64,000 nucleotides of DNA from Sclerotiophoma versabilis (lineage: Eukaryota > Ascomycota > Dothideomycetes > Pleosporales > Didymellaceae): positions 372,001 through 436,000 of the forward strand of contig JAAROD010000007.1 of the NCBI GenBank assembly GCA_012274445.1, written 5' to 3'. Below the pieces are notes generated by a model. That model was not told the origin of the DNA. It saw nothing but the letters and a program-made list of their open reading frames with translations, and searched no databases. Positions 44,438-55,386 of the stretch are shown in pieces. Each line of letters begins with the position of its first letter. Within the stretch, counting starts at the first letter, position 1. Position numbers and translations under genes: made by a program.

Positions 44438-45580
44438 TCAAGTCAGAGATTCTGCATGTCGTTGCAGCTTTCGCTGACAACAAACGACTGCATTAGATCT
44501 ACCACATCAACTCTCACAAGGTCCGTCAGCGATATGCTGCGAGTTGTGCGTTGTGACTTGCGCAGAGAGAGGTTTCTCTGCACGACGGCATGCAAGAGGT
44601 GGCATTGCGCTCCGCACTTGAATCCTTGTAACATGGGTAGGTAGGTGAGATGTTTGGAATGCTGGAGTGGTATACAGGTAGCTTGGCAGTCGTAGATAAC
44701 GATCGCTCCAAAAGTCAACATCAATCACTCAAGAGGAACCTCTGCCTTGAGATCAGCACACTCCTGCAGCTATAGCACTACTCTATTGGTCAACTACCAT
44801 ATGCGCGCACAACTCGCGGCGCACAGATGGTCAGGAACTGCGTCCACCACTCAACACCCAAAAGACGAAGCCTGTTGAAGGACAGTATCTGGGGGTTACC
44901 GCGTGGTGCACCCGCTTACAGCATTGTTCAGATGCCAACATGAGGTCGATGCCGGCCGAAGTGGTCTCGAATCAAGCAGGGTCTATTCAAATAGGCAGGT
45001 CAGCGAGGATCGTTCCATCCCTGGGACATCAGGCACGGTTCATTCCGACAAACAAAATCGAGGGGTCACCTCACTTTTGTACCCCGTTGATGTCGTTGTA
45101 CCCTATTGATTTACTACGAAACGGAGCCTTGGTATGTGCAGTGTCTACAATCCAGCCACCTGTTCCTTCCAGCAAATGTACATCAGTGAAGGCTAGCGGC
45201 TCGGCAGCTGGCAGGGGTCCGTATCCAGCTCGTCACTCTGGCCAATACTCTTCCCTCCTCCTGTATTCCGGCCATTACCAGTTTTTGCCATGACGAAGGG
45301 CTTGGCCGCTCACTTCGCCACAGACTCCACAATCAATGGCAGTCCCAGAGGTTCCAGATGTTGGGCATCGGCAGCAGCCCGGCAGCCGATTGGACATCAT
45401 CTGCCCGGGCTTCGACTCCGAAGACCTGTAGTTTACGCTGGATGCTCACATTGTACAGACAGTGCTGTTTTCCTCCGCTAGGACGACATCCAACATGACG
45501 ACATCAACTTCAGGCTTCAGAGAGCCCAGTACATATTCTGTGAGCAACTCCGATCAGATAATCTGCGTGTGACAGCAAAC
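44438..45580. other. Intergenic region with a possible minus-strand gene relic
   Basis: On the minus strand between about 45490 and 44830 one frame reads as protein-like sequence broken almost only by TGA, for example 'AAEPLAFTDVHLLEGTGGWI', 'TAHTKAPFRSKSIGYND', 'DPSILFVGMN' and 'TTSAGIDLMLASEQ'. Family not recognised. It lies head to head with the Zn2Cys6 gene. Confidence 0.35.
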
Positions 45581-47915
45581 ATGCGACCTGTATTTCGACA
45601 CCTTGCCCCTGCGCCACCAGGCAGAAATATAGAGCCAGGTGGCAGCGAACCGCAAAAGCGAAAGAAGAAAGCACGATTAGCCTGCAATCATTGTCGCTTG
45701 AAAAGAGTTGGAGTAAGTAGGCCCGAATGGTACTGATTGCTACTATCACCATGCCGTAGCACCCGCACAGCGCCCGTTGCCTGAGGATGACTCCGGTAAC
45801 TAACAGTCTGTTACAGTGCGATGGGGCTCGGCCAGAATGCACTCGCTGCCAGAAGGCACGTATGCCTTGCGTCTACTTATCAGATGACGCAGAAGCCACA
45901 CCTATGATGGCACTCAAGCGCGAAATGGAGAGCCTCCAGCGGCGACTACAAGGGCACACCGAGTTTTTAGAGAATCTTCGCAATGCGCCAGAGGATGAGG
46001 TGTTGAATATCGTTCGACAGTTGCGAGCAGCTGACAACTTTCCTGCCTTACTGTTGTCATACCAACGTCAGGCTGGTGGTTCCAGTCAAACACTCGAGCA
46101 TGCTTCCTTGCGGGCGGGCCTGCCATCGACAGAGTCGGGCATCGAGTTTGGGCTAGTAATGCTCCATCCAACGGCATATCCAGTCCTTGTACCGCCGAGC
46201 CCGTCATTGATAGCGTCAGCCAATCCTATAGGAGGATCTACTCAGACTACATCCTTCAGCAGTACCCCACTATCTTCCACCGAGCCCTACACGTACTGCG
46301 ACCCTCGTTTAGAGCATCTCACGGTAGGATACTGGACGCGAATACCAATTGATGATGGGCTCGCTGCTCGAGCACTATCACACTTTCTATCAACGGATCA
46401 CCCCGTGCTTGGGTTCTTCGACGCTGGCCTCTTCCTTCACGATCTAGTCGGCCAAGGCTTGAGCTTTTGCTCGTCGTTTTTGTTTCACTCTGTTATGTCA
46501 CTTGCTTGTGTATGTCTATGTACTCCAGAATTCTAAAAAGAAGACGTCTTTTGACCAGCGCAGCAATCATACAACACGATGGACTTGAGGATAATGCCCT
46601 TCTCTACTGCTTTTATTGAAGAAGCGCTAAACCTATGGCACACTGAACGCTCGACCGATTCGACCGCGACTCTCGCAGCTCTCAACTGCCTTTCGGTAGC
46701 CACCGGGTGGAATGGCAGGAACGAGCTTGGAAACCACCAACTGGTTGCAGACGCTTATGCAATGGCTACTAGAATGCAGCTGCTAGATATTCCACCTACG
46801 GATGCATCGATTGACTGCTCCCAATATCTGAATGAAGACGAGATGCGAGATCAGGCACATGTAGCTTGGGGTAGTTATGGTTGGCAATCGTAGGCAAGCA
46901 ACGACCCAAGGTCGTTGAACGGCACGCTCATTCGTGAAGGTTTCGCGCCAGCTTCTTTCCGAAGCCACCCATCAAATATCCACCAACTTCCCCAATCCTG
47001 GCAACTACATCGATATTTTCGTCACGTATGACACGTTCGCACCAACCTGTCCACAACCAGATTACATCGACTATACATTCACTGCCATGAGCAGACTTTG
47101 GGTCATCGTACAGGAAATCCTGGCCATATACAACTTGCAGGACAGCTTACCATTGGTCGAAAGGGTAATACCATCGTTCGCTGAAGCGAAGTACCGGAAA
47201 CTGCTAGCTTGGGCAGATACACTCCCTAAAGAGCTCAGTAATAATACAAACAGCGCTGCTCAGGTATACCTACTCCAGTATTTGCCAATGTAATCCTCGG
47301 TCCGATACTTCTGACCCCTGTTCAAGCGCACTATACCACACCACCATACTCAATCTCTTTCGACCCTTCCTCGATCTACCGAAGATCATTCGCCTGCGCT
47401 CATTATCTGCCAACGAGACATCTCGCACTATTTTCTCAGCTTCTGTCAAGCAGCTGAAGCGCCTCGTGTACAATGACCGTACCTATCTCCCTCGACATCT
47501 CGCGTGGAGCGTCATCTTCAACGCCGCCGTACTCCACCTAAGCAGCATCATAGTCAATCAAGTAGCCATTGATCCGTCATGGAAATTATTCTTTCGCTTC
47601 TGCTTTGACTACTGGAAAGACGTCTACGTGGGCTACCGTGTCTTCGCGGGCATAGTACCTGCGCACCTGTTACTTGCGCTACGAGCAGGCGCCATTACTG
47701 CGAAGGAGGCGAGACTCTTAAAGGAAGAGTTCATGGCCGTGGGTAGGCATCATGACGTCGCTGATGAGGTGTTGACGGATTCGTATGTGGATTTTCAGAA
47801 AGCGATCAGGAAGAAGGACGGCGTCACTATGCATGAGCTCGCTGAGGAGTTCAAAGACCAGATGATGTTCGAAGACTTCACGCAGGAATCCGGCGAAAGC
47901 AAAGACTGCGCTTGA
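45581..47915 (+). pseudogene. Zn2Cys6 transcription factor with an apparent one-base deletion
   Basis: Exons: 45581-45712, 45817-46509, 46564-46889, 46940-47277 and 47327-47915. Exon 1 is followed in phase 0 by exon 2, which completes a perfect Zn2Cys6 cluster: C35, C38, C45, C52, C55, C62 (Cx2Cx6Cx6Cx2Cx6C), preceded by a basic KRKKKAR stretch. Exons 2-5 carry the fungal-specific regulatory domain, with 'HSVMSLAC' spliced to 'QSYNTMD', 'LNCLSVATGWNGRNELG', and 'VYLLHALYHTTILNLFRPFL' across intron 4. In exon 4 the frame breaks: 'KPPIKYPPTSPI' is followed in the next frame by 'PGNYIDIF', as if one C were missing at about 46997. All splice sites are intact, so the lesion is recent or a sequence error. 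Restored length would be about 692 residues. A nuclear regulator; targets unknown. Confidence 0.8.
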
Positions 47916-48535
47916 GAGTATTATGTAGTAAATTAGACTTCTTGCCGCGGGACCCAAGGCTGCGGGACTCTTGACCGTTAAGCTAGACCTTAGTAAATGC
48001 GGGGTGGTCTGGGGTGCATATATGGTACACTTGCGCCTTCCGCGGCACCTAGACGCCACTACAACCTTCGGTCACAGCTCTGGCAATCCTCATGCGGACG
48101 ACATCGCGCCAAAAAGATACCAGCTACCTTTATTGCATAGCAACCTCGCCGTTGATGCTCCGTCGGTCCTCGTACACGGCGCTTCTTTGAATTACTCCGA
48201 GAATACTATAATAAGTAGAGTGATCATGGCGTTATCTCGGAAATACGTCTACTTTGCATATAATTTCTGGGACCATTACTAATGCGACCAAGGTCCGAAC
48301 GCAAGGGATATCGGATTGGTCGCGGGGGTATTATCGTTCTTTGCTCGCAAGAGGGTTAGGACGGATGTCGCGACTAGAAAGCAGTTGGTGAGTGTAGGAG
48401 CAGGGGTAGGTATAAGTACATAGTACGGCCGGTGAGCTAGGGAAAAAACCGTGTGAGGATTTTATAGATCTCGATTTTGAGGTATATAACTACTCTAGCA
48501 AAAGACACATCCTCTTCTAACACAATTGAATCAGG
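47916..48535. other. Intergenic region
   Basis: 3' flank of the Zn2Cys6 gene and promoter of the lipocalin-like gene (TATA-like GGTATATAAC at 48481-48490, about 50 bp before the ATG). No gene seen. Confidence 0.5.
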
Positions 48536-49159
48536 ATGTACATCGCCAACCCTATCTTCGCGGTCATAGCGACCGCATCGCTCACCACAGCTCACCCAAG
48601 CTCAACCACAGCAAAGAACCACACCCAAGAAATCATCGACACACTAGCAGGCACTTACTCCCTCCTCAACACTAGCAGGTACGTCTCCATCTCCACCTCT
48701 ATCCCCCTTCTCCACCAACCCCCACACTCTAACCAACCTAGCACCCACAACAACCTCCCCATCCCGGACGCCGCATATGGCGCCCACCCAGTCGGAATCC
48801 TCACCTACTCGCGCTCAGGCTACATGTCCGCCACCATAACCGCAACCGAGCCGCAGTTCCGGCCAAACCTAACCTTCCCCTTCCAACCCACCGACAAGGA
48901 CTCAGACTGGGCACTCGTCGGCAAGCACAGCATCGGATACGCGGGCCCATTCCGCATCAACGACGCGCTGCCCGCGAACAAGACGAATGGCCAGTTGTTC
49001 CATGGGCCGTTGACGGTGGCCAATGTGCCGACTTGGGCGGGCACGCTGGAGAGGCGGAACTACACGCTCGTCAAGGAAGGTGGGGAGACGTTTTTGAGGA
49101 TTGGGAGTGAGAGGGGTGGTGGATTTAGGGGCGTGCTTTGGTGGAAGAGGATTGATTAG
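48536..49159 (+). CDS. Secreted lipocalin-like domain protein
   Basis: Two exons, 48536-48678 and 48742-49159 (63-nt intron, phase 2), giving 186 residues; without splicing the frame is also open but gains 21 residues of low-complexity His/Pro/Ser sequence. Residues 1-19 are a signal peptide (MYIANPIFAVIATASLTTAH), so it is secreted or lumenal. The mature part has 'IIDTLAGTYSLLNTS', 'HPVGILTYSRSGYMSATIT' and, near the end, 'AGTLERRNYTLVKEGGETF' and 'FRGVLWWKRID', the beta-barrel pattern of the lipocalin-like_5 family (GxWxLxS..., then GxLxYxxxGYMSxxI). Members often bind or rearrange small molecules, and some sit in biosynthetic clusters. No cluster partner is evident here except the damaged regulator to the left. 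Confidence 0.8.
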   Translation: MYIANPIFAVIATASLTTAHPSSTTAKNHTQEIIDTLAGTYSLLNTSRYVSISTSIPLLHQPPHSNQPSTHNNLPIPDAAYGAHPVGILTYSRSGYMSATITATEPQFRPNLTFPFQPTDKDSDWALVGKHSIGYAGPFRINDALPANKTNGQLFHGPLTVANVPTWAGTLERRNYTLVKEGGETFLRIGSERGGGFRGVLWWKRID

Positions 49160-49774
49160 GAGCAGTTTGACATGTAGACATGGATAGGGGTGGAAAGTAG
49201 TTGGTGCGTAGGATGGCTTTGCTTATCTTGCTTGCGTCTTGAGTGGTGCGTTTGCAACAGCGATTCATCTGTCCAAACTTGCCGGTCTAAACCATCTGTC
49301 TGTCTGTCTGTCTATCTATGCAGGGTGGTCTGTGTCTTGTATCGGATGTACTCTGTACAAAGAAGAGAATAGTATATGTGAAGAATTACATACCGTTCGC
49401 AGCAGGCGAGCAATGATGCTGTGCTATCTTCATGCCACACTTGCCATTGTGTGCATTCGCTCCTGACATGGCGGGTGGCTGCTTTACCACACATCGAATT
49501 CCTTGTTATGCGGCTGAGACATTGCCCACTACCAACTAACATATACATAAATGATCGGTTTCTGTGTAGAGTTGCATCGATACTGATGGGTGAGTGTCGT
49601 CGAATGCTGTAGGTGCGATATTTCTTAGGTATTAATCGCAGACAGGGTATCAGGGTATAGGTTGATTGTATTCTTCTAGCTGTCCTTCCTGCCCATACAT
49701 GCAATTATATTGAGACGACCTCCTGTAGATCACCCATGTGTTGTCGTAGTACGCTCCGTCCTTTTTTCATTCAC
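49160..49774. other. Intergenic region
   Basis: Between convergent genes. Contains a TCTG/TCTA tetranucleotide run at 49295-49318. No gene seen. Confidence 0.5.
49295..49318. repeat. TCTG/TCTA microsatellite
   Basis: Four TCTG followed by two TCTA units. Confidence 0.9.
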
Positions 49775-52700
49775 TCAATCTCCGGCGATGAAGAATCTCA
49801 CAGCGAGCACTACATAGTCCTCTTTGAACACCCCCTGTCTCTCCCCTTTTACTTGTCTGAGAACCCCCCTTTCTTCATCTTTTTCAACACTCTCAGCGAA
49901 TGCAATGACACAGTCGTCATTGAGTGGCGGGTTGCCTCCGGTCTTCAAGCGGTTTGGGCTTCGTGGTGGTTTGGTTGGCGATCGGTGCGAAGCCTTGCGC
50001 TTTCTTGAGTCTGGCGACACGGGCAACTGAGGAGTAGCAGAGGCTACGTATTGAAGTTTCAGGTTTGGGATAGATGACTTGGTATGCGATGGTGTTTGTA
50101 GTTTGCGCGGTGATGTTGCAGGAACCATACGTTCAGGCGATCCATCGAGCTGCGGGATTTGGTCAGGAGGCGTACCTGCAGTGCCAACTGTTTTAGATGG
50201 TGCTTCTACCCTAGGAGACGAAGGTGCACTTGATAGAGGCGAGGAACTGTTTAAGGTTTCCTGATCTGCTGTCACATCGATTTGAGCTGGTGGTGTAATT
50301 GATGAAACGCAAGGAGTCGTTGCTGGCTTAGTTGGTGACATGGAACGCTTCATTCTCGCTGCTTCGCGTAAGACTTCTTCAGGATCGTCAAGGAGGAACG
50401 TGGCTGCTTTAGGACCCTGTATGCCAGGTAACGCGTTTCGTAGGAAAGTACGGCGCTTTGACGTAGTTGGCTGGGTAGACAACGTAGCTGCAGGTGTTTG
50501 CACGGTAGTGGGTGTCAATACCGTTGTAGCTGTAGCCAGTATAGGTGCAGATATAAATGGTGCAATATTGTCTGGCACGTCAACCTTAGAGTTGGTTGGC
50601 AAAGCACCATCCGCAGGGCCCTGGTGTCTTTTGAGATACGGAAGCGATACGTTCATCGCTTGGTCGACCTGACCATCCTTGATAACGCTATGCCTTTTCT
50701 CAAGCATCTTCTGCTCGGCGGTGTCGGACTGCAGGTTTTTGGTCAAGGCGCTTGTTCGGGATTTGGCCTGGGAACTATTGCGTAGACGACTTCGCCTTCG
50801 AGCACCAGATCTGTCGTTTGGAGCCTCATATTTAGAACTAGGCCTCTCCAATCGACCGTCAGCAATGCCCTTACCAAAGCGCTTGTAATTTGCGATGATA
50901 CGTTGGGCGATCTTCCAGCGATGATCGACTATCGACCTGCCGTTCAGTCCTGTAATCACAAGTCGACTGATCAGCACACTAGGACAAGATCCACCTCGAC
51001 CAACCACAGCTGGGTCTTTTGTCGGCGATTCACTTCGTCTGGGTTTTGATGGGACAGAAAACATGGCAGTTGGTGGTAGCGGCCCGCACATCTGGAGCGC
51101 TGGTGATGATGGCATCATCGGTATCGCGAACGGCCCAGACCCTGGGAAGAGTGGCATCTGTGGGAGCAATTCGGGTAATCCATTCGCAGGCATACATGAC
51201 GCTAGACCCAGCGAGTAAAGACTTGATTGAGCCTGCTGTGGGAGGTGCATAGATTGATAATAGGGTGAAGGTATGGCGCTTGATGACCCTGGCCAGCTTG
51301 TTGCCGTAGGGAGCATCAATGCTGTGGGAGCGACATATGGCGTAGAAGAATATGGTCTGATAGCAGAGGTCGGTGTGTCATTTTCACTAGGGAGCATGGG
51401 CTGCGCAAAGTAAGGACTGTATTCACTGAGAGTTTGTGCAAATGGACTTGAGCCCGAAGCCAAATTAGCAAGTGTTGAGCCACCAAATACTGCATGCCCA
51501 GTGACAGAATCAGATGACGGAATTCTCGTCGACGTCGAATGCATTTGCAGGGGTTCTGGGACACTTGATTGGAGACTTGGTGGCGGAGAGAGATATTTGA
51601 GGAAGACGCAGGATGCATTGTTGTTCCATCCCTGCGACTCTGGTATTTTGCACGCCGCATCATAAGTGCAATTGCGGTCGTTCGGACGCAACGGTTCTTT
51701 GTGGCCATCGCTACGGTGCCCTGGCGATGGACATCGTGGGCCAGCTCTTCCCACAATCGAAGACAGATCATTCTGCGACGTAGAACGATTAGATGGAAGA
51801 ATGAAGGGTATCTGCACGTCGGAGAAGGAGCCTTGGAAGTCCGTACTCTGCATTGCGTGCTGCGGCAAACTTTCAACCGAGGACAGTGCTTGGCGCTTGC
51901 AGGGGCGCTCGCCCTGTGGGTCGTGTTCTCCTTCTGCACCTGCATGTGCGTCGTGAAGGTCTAAGGTTTCCTCTTTGGAGAGATCGATCGTCGAATTCTC
52001 AACACTGCTTTCGACCTCGGCTCGAACGGTGTAGTTGGAGTCTCTAAGTCGCTCTGGACTTTTCAAGTAGTTCGTACCGGTAGTGAGCTTATTGCCCGTG
52101 CCAGCCGTGATAACCACATCTATAACACCAAACTTTCTGCCTCCAGGCTTCTGCATGTTCTCGACACAGTCTGGCATCTGCATGTTTGCCAATGCGTGCA
52201 AGAGTTCAGCAGACATTGGCGGATTTCCATTCTTGTCTGTGCCCCGCTCCTCAGCTTCTTTAAGCAACGCAACGCTGAGATCCTCCCAACGTTGTGACGG
52301 GTTGATGGTTTTGTGGAACCGTCTCATTCCGCCGTCTGCAGTTGTGAATGGTGGTAGTAAGACCCACGGCCGCTCGGCAAGAAAGTCTACTCGGTGGCCG
52401 GCGAAGACCTGATGAAGAGACTTTGCACCAGAACGTATGTCATTGGTGTGTACTAGAGAGCAAGTCGAGAGCTGACCGTTGAAGAGCACTTCGATCTTCA
52501 GGTGTGTCTTTCCGGTAAAGCCAGAATGGAAGGCCCTGTCAGACAACTTGATGTGCAAGGCGAGAGCCTTTGGACGGCTGTTTCCTGATGTAGCGGGCCG
52601 TTGGGGATTGTCGTACAGACCGGATGGTTGAGTGAAGCCAGCATCAGCCTGGACCTGCATGAAGGGTGCATTGCCTAGCCAACTGAGTTCATAGCCCTCT

Positions 52701-52885
52701 GGGTCACCAGGAAACAACACACGCTCCTCGTGTAGCAAGGAGCTCTGCAACAGCTTCCTTTTAGCAGCTTCGCATTGTCTCTTGGCCACTTCGCCCTTTT
52801 TAAGAACAATGTCGCTAGTGGTTGTTTCAGTGAGAGGCATCGAGCCCAGGCGGACGGTGATGCTGCGAGCATGATATGTTGGCAT
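49775..52885 (-). CDS. Large uncharacterised fungal protein
   Basis: Intronless, 1036 residues from MPTYHARSITVRLGSMPL. The first 270 residues look folded: 'GYELSWLGNAPFMQVQADAG', 'PKALALHIKLSDRAFHSGFT', 'KIEVLFNGQLSTCSLVHTND', 'FLAERPWVLLPPF', ending 'FGVIDVVITAGTGNKLTTG'. The order of strands suggests a beta-rich domain. The middle is long and disordered (Ser/Pro-rich). A second conserved-looking patch is at about residues 850-885 ('KRRTFLRNALPGIQGPKAAT', 'DDPEEVLREAARMKRSMSPT'). The C-terminus ends in a folded motif 'DDCVIAFAESVEKDEERG' and 'FKEDYVVLAVRFFIAGD'. I do not recognise a named family. Size and disorder suggest a nuclear or scaffold protein, but this is a guess. Confidence 0.75.
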   Translation of the reverse strand: MPTYHARSITVRLGSMPLTETTTSDIVLKKGEVAKRQCEAAKRKLLQSSLLHEERVLFPGDPEGYELSWLGNAPFMQVQADAGFTQPSGLYDNPQRPATSGNSRPKALALHIKLSDRAFHSGFTGKTHLKIEVLFNGQLSTCSLVHTNDIRSGAKSLHQVFAGHRVDFLAERPWVLLPPFTTADGGMRRFHKTINPSQRWEDLSVALLKEAEERGTDKNGNPPMSAELLHALANMQMPDCVENMQKPGGRKFGVIDVVITAGTGNKLTTGTNYLKSPERLRDSNYTVRAEVESSVENSTIDLSKEETLDLHDAHAGAEGEHDPQGERPCKRQALSSVESLPQHAMQSTDFQGSFSDVQIPFILPSNRSTSQNDLSSIVGRAGPRCPSPGHRSDGHKEPLRPNDRNCTYDAACKIPESQGWNNNASCVFLKYLSPPPSLQSSVPEPLQMHSTSTRIPSSDSVTGHAVFGGSTLANLASGSSPFAQTLSEYSPYFAQPMLPSENDTPTSAIRPYSSTPYVAPTALMLPTATSWPGSSSAIPSPYYQSMHLPQQAQSSLYSLGLASCMPANGLPELLPQMPLFPGSGPFAIPMMPSSPALQMCGPLPPTAMFSVPSKPRRSESPTKDPAVVGRGGSCPSVLISRLVITGLNGRSIVDHRWKIAQRIIANYKRFGKGIADGRLERPSSKYEAPNDRSGARRRSRLRNSSQAKSRTSALTKNLQSDTAEQKMLEKRHSVIKDGQVDQAMNVSLPYLKRHQGPADGALPTNSKVDVPDNIAPFISAPILATATTVLTPTTVQTPAATLSTQPTTSKRRTFLRNALPGIQGPKAATFLLDDPEEVLREAARMKRSMSPTKPATTPCVSSITPPAQIDVTADQETLNSSSPLSSAPSSPRVEAPSKTVGTAGTPPDQIPQLDGSPERMVPATSPRKLQTPSHTKSSIPNLKLQYVASATPQLPVSPDSRKRKASHRSPTKPPRSPNRLKTGGNPPLNDDCVIAFAESVEKDEERGVLRQVKGERQGVFKEDYVVLAVRFFIAGD

Positions 52886-53522
52886 GCTAACAGAAAGGAA
52901 AACTAATGCTTAGAAAAACTGGTACACAGAACAGTACTGTTGTACATGCAACGAAACGAAGTGTGACGGCCGGCGCCGAGTGTGCGTGTCCGTCTGGCGT
53001 GGGGAGTGATTGGGCGCGGCTTTTCTTGCGACGCGATATTACTACTGTATGACCAGGAAAATCGCGTAGTGCGCGTAGTGACATGATCTGACGTAGTGTG
53101 TGTGTGTCGCTTTGGGCAAGAGCAAACGGGTGCTGCTTCCCATCCTGCCATGCACAACGGTATCCTGCATGAGCCAGTGCCGAGCAATTCATAGAGAAGT
53201 AAATTGGTAAATGTGATGGGCGCTGCCATTGTTGTAGCGGAAATCGCTGCTCTTATTCGTCATGTTTTTCAAACTGATTGCACTGGAGTTCGCTCGAGCG
53301 CATAAGCTATCTCAACCTGGACCGGCTCAGGGCCTCTTATCTTACCTATCCAGGACCATCCACAGCGTCGTATTCAATTTCTTGATTGGATCGGCTTATG
53401 GGAACTTTCAGGACGGGGGAAACTACGATCGGAGATGTCGTGACCGCCATAGAGCTTTCATCTAGGGTGTCCTTAGAAGCAACGGTCCACCATGAAGTAT
53501 CAAACGCCATTTGCTTGAGTGC
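52886..53522. other. Intergenic region
   Basis: Promoter of the large uncharacterised gene and 3' flank of the next minus-strand gene; no gene seen. Confidence 0.5.
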
Positions 53523-54488
53523 TCATAGCTCGATATCCCCACCAGATTCAGAGAAGCCTTGTCCCTTCCTTTCTATGTCGGTCCCATTGACGCACCAATC
53601 GTTTGTGATAATCCCGATGGGCGGTCCGCCAAGAACATCGCCTAGCTCCCCTATTGTCTTCTCGTAGATACTGCCGATGTTGCGCTCCTCCCAATCTTCG
53701 TCTTCATCGTCCCCCTCATTTTTTTCAAATCCTTCGAATACCACAGTGTCTTGATTTGTCTGAGTTCCTGCCCTCTGGTCGTCGTCTGTGTCTGTGTCCA
53801 TCGTATCTTCCTCGCCTGCCTCTTCATCTTCTCCCACAACGCTTTCTCCACTTAGAATGCGCACTACTGTCAACCGCGTGCGGTCCACAATGCCCTTCAA
53901 TCGCACCTTATCTGTAGTGGCTACTGAACGGCCAGCCTCGAAGCCTGGTAGAGTTTCACCGCTCGAAGAGTCGCGGCCCATCAGCAGAGACGAGAAGGCA
54001 GAATCTAGTTTCGAAAGAAGCTTGAAAGTGGCTTGTGTGGAGCGGGCAGTACTGTGGAACTGCGGCATGAAGTCGGCCGTGAGTACAGCGATATTGAGGA
54101 GGTAGGGGATCTGCAGGTTTGCTGTAGGAGCACACAAGTTAGCCACAAGTTTCTCAAAGCACCAATGGAATTGCATACGTGATCCCGAGACCCAGACAAC
54201 ATCCACGAGGCCGTCTAGGTCCTTTGCAACCTCCCAAAATGCGCGGTACCCCTCTTCTTGACCCAGCAGGGCCGGCGTCTTTCTGTTTGTCGCGCGGTTG
54301 TCGACTCTTTTCTGGACCTGGTTCAGACCATGATCCAGGTATCTGATGAGCTCGCTCTCTTTCGTACCGCCGGGCTGCAGTGGACGTCTCCGAGGCTGTG
54401 GTAAAGGCGACGGGTGCTGGGAAGTCGCCACAGAGGAAGCAGGTGGCGTAGGCAAGTCTGCGCGGCTAGGACTTGTGATTGAAGCCAT
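53523..54488 (-). CDS. Uncharacterised conserved fungal protein
   Basis: Start ATG 54488 (MASITSPSRADLPTPPASSV). Probable exons 54488-54179 and 54121-53523 with a 57-nt intron (GTATGC...CTACAG, phase 1) give 302 residues; the intron has no stop and length divisible by three, so the unspliced frame is also open. After a Pro/Ser-rich start, a helical domain contains 'SELIRYLDHGLNQVQKRVDN', 'YRAFWEVAKDLDGLVDVVWV', 'LQIPYLLNIAVLTADFMPQF' and 'ATFKLLSKLDSAFSSLLMG'. An acidic stretch and a short C-terminal patch follow ('GIITNDWCVNG'). The spliced junction gives 'WVSGSPNLQIPYLL', which reads as a continuous conserved segment and favours splicing. I recognise this as a fungal family without an assigned function. 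Confidence 0.75.
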   Translation of the reverse strand: MASITSPSRADLPTPPASSVATSQHPSPLPQPRRRPLQPGGTKESELIRYLDHGLNQVQKRVDNRATNRKTPALLGQEEGYRAFWEVAKDLDGLVDVVWVSGSRMQFHWCFEKLVANLCAPTANLQIPYLLNIAVLTADFMPQFHSTARSTQATFKLLSKLDSAFSSLLMGRDSSSGETLPGFEAGRSVATTDKVRLKGIVDRTRLTVVRILSGESVVGEDEEAGEEDTMDTDTDDDQRAGTQTNQDTVVFEGFEKNEGDDEDEDWEERNIGSIYEKTIGELGDVLGGPPIGIITNDWCVNGTDIERKGQGFSESGGDIEL

Positions 54489-54940
54489 GACAATAGTGGA
54501 TGGAGCTGAGACAATGGATACGTGGAGATGCTCAGGGTGGGATGTACGAAAGGCGGTGCCTAATGAGTAAGCAACAAGCTGCAATTGTCATCCTACGCTG
54601 AAGGTACTACGCTCGATGTGTTAAGAGTATTACATTGTATGCATGGCTCAGCGTCGTTGTAGGAATAGGAGAGTAACGCTCCTCTCCTTTGCATTGCAGA
54701 GAGTTGATTGACGCATGACGTTGGATGGAAACGGCGGCCCTGACGCACAGGACGCAGCCGCGGGCGGGGCTAATCCAACGTTCACCTTTTCGATCATCAA
54801 TTAACTTCGCAAGAATCAAGTTTCAATTATACGCGTATCTATTGATAACATCACATCTCATGAACTATGTCGCATTGACGTGAATACGTTCCCTCAGCTA
54901 TCGCGCACACAAGGTTGGGTAGTCTTCCTTTTCTAGGCAA
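54489..54940. other. Intergenic region
   Basis: Promoter of the preceding minus-strand gene. No gene seen. Confidence 0.5.
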
Positions 54941-55290
54941 TCAAAACCCACCGGGGGATACAACTATTAACCACTTGCTTTCCAACCGGTCGCACTGGCG
55001 GACCGTAATTTCTGGCACAACAATAGTGACAGCGGGGCGAAAGTATTGTCCTTCAAATAGTCCTCTAACCAGAACATTGTGCTGCAGCCTTGTCACGCCA
55101 GTATCTGGCTCGACAGCATCAAAATACAGCTCCGCAGTCACTGGCCGAGGGTGGACAATCCGGGTACCGGCTTCTTGCATGCCTTGCATGATTTCACGAT
55201 GGATCAGCATTTGCCGGACGCCTCACGCCACGCATTTGATCAGGGCGAATCCATTCTGGGCAAGACTATGGCTTAGGAACCTTAGATCTG
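54941..55290 (-). pseudogene. Coding relic, family unknown
   Basis: Minus-strand frame reading 'LIHREIMQGMQEAGTRIVHP', 'VTAELYFDAVEPDTG', 'HNVLVRGLFEGQYFRPAVTI' down to TAG-free sequence ending near 54941. Upstream it is joined in frame, through a TGA, to more protein-like sequence ('GFALIKCVA-stop-GVRQ'). Composition is coding-like, but there is no usable start and no partner exon found. Confidence 0.4.
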
Positions 55291-55386
55291 CTAATTCTTC
55301 GCTGTTCGTGTTGCTATTTAATCACGCTATCGTCAGTCCCCTCCGCAAAAAATTGACGAGCAGTGGGTGTGGTATAAGATAGGGGA

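Noticed and set aside
44830..45490. TGA codons in relics read as selenocysteine or a variant genetic code
   Set aside because: Intact genes in this window (Rieske-AIF, PP4R2, arrestin-like, RING) end in TGA, so TGA is a normal stop here.
46500..46570. A second frameshift in the Zn2Cys6 gene at the exon 2/3 junction
   Set aside because: The change of frame is fully explained by a 54-nt intron (GTATGT...GCGCAG) that gives the conserved LAC-QSYNTMD.
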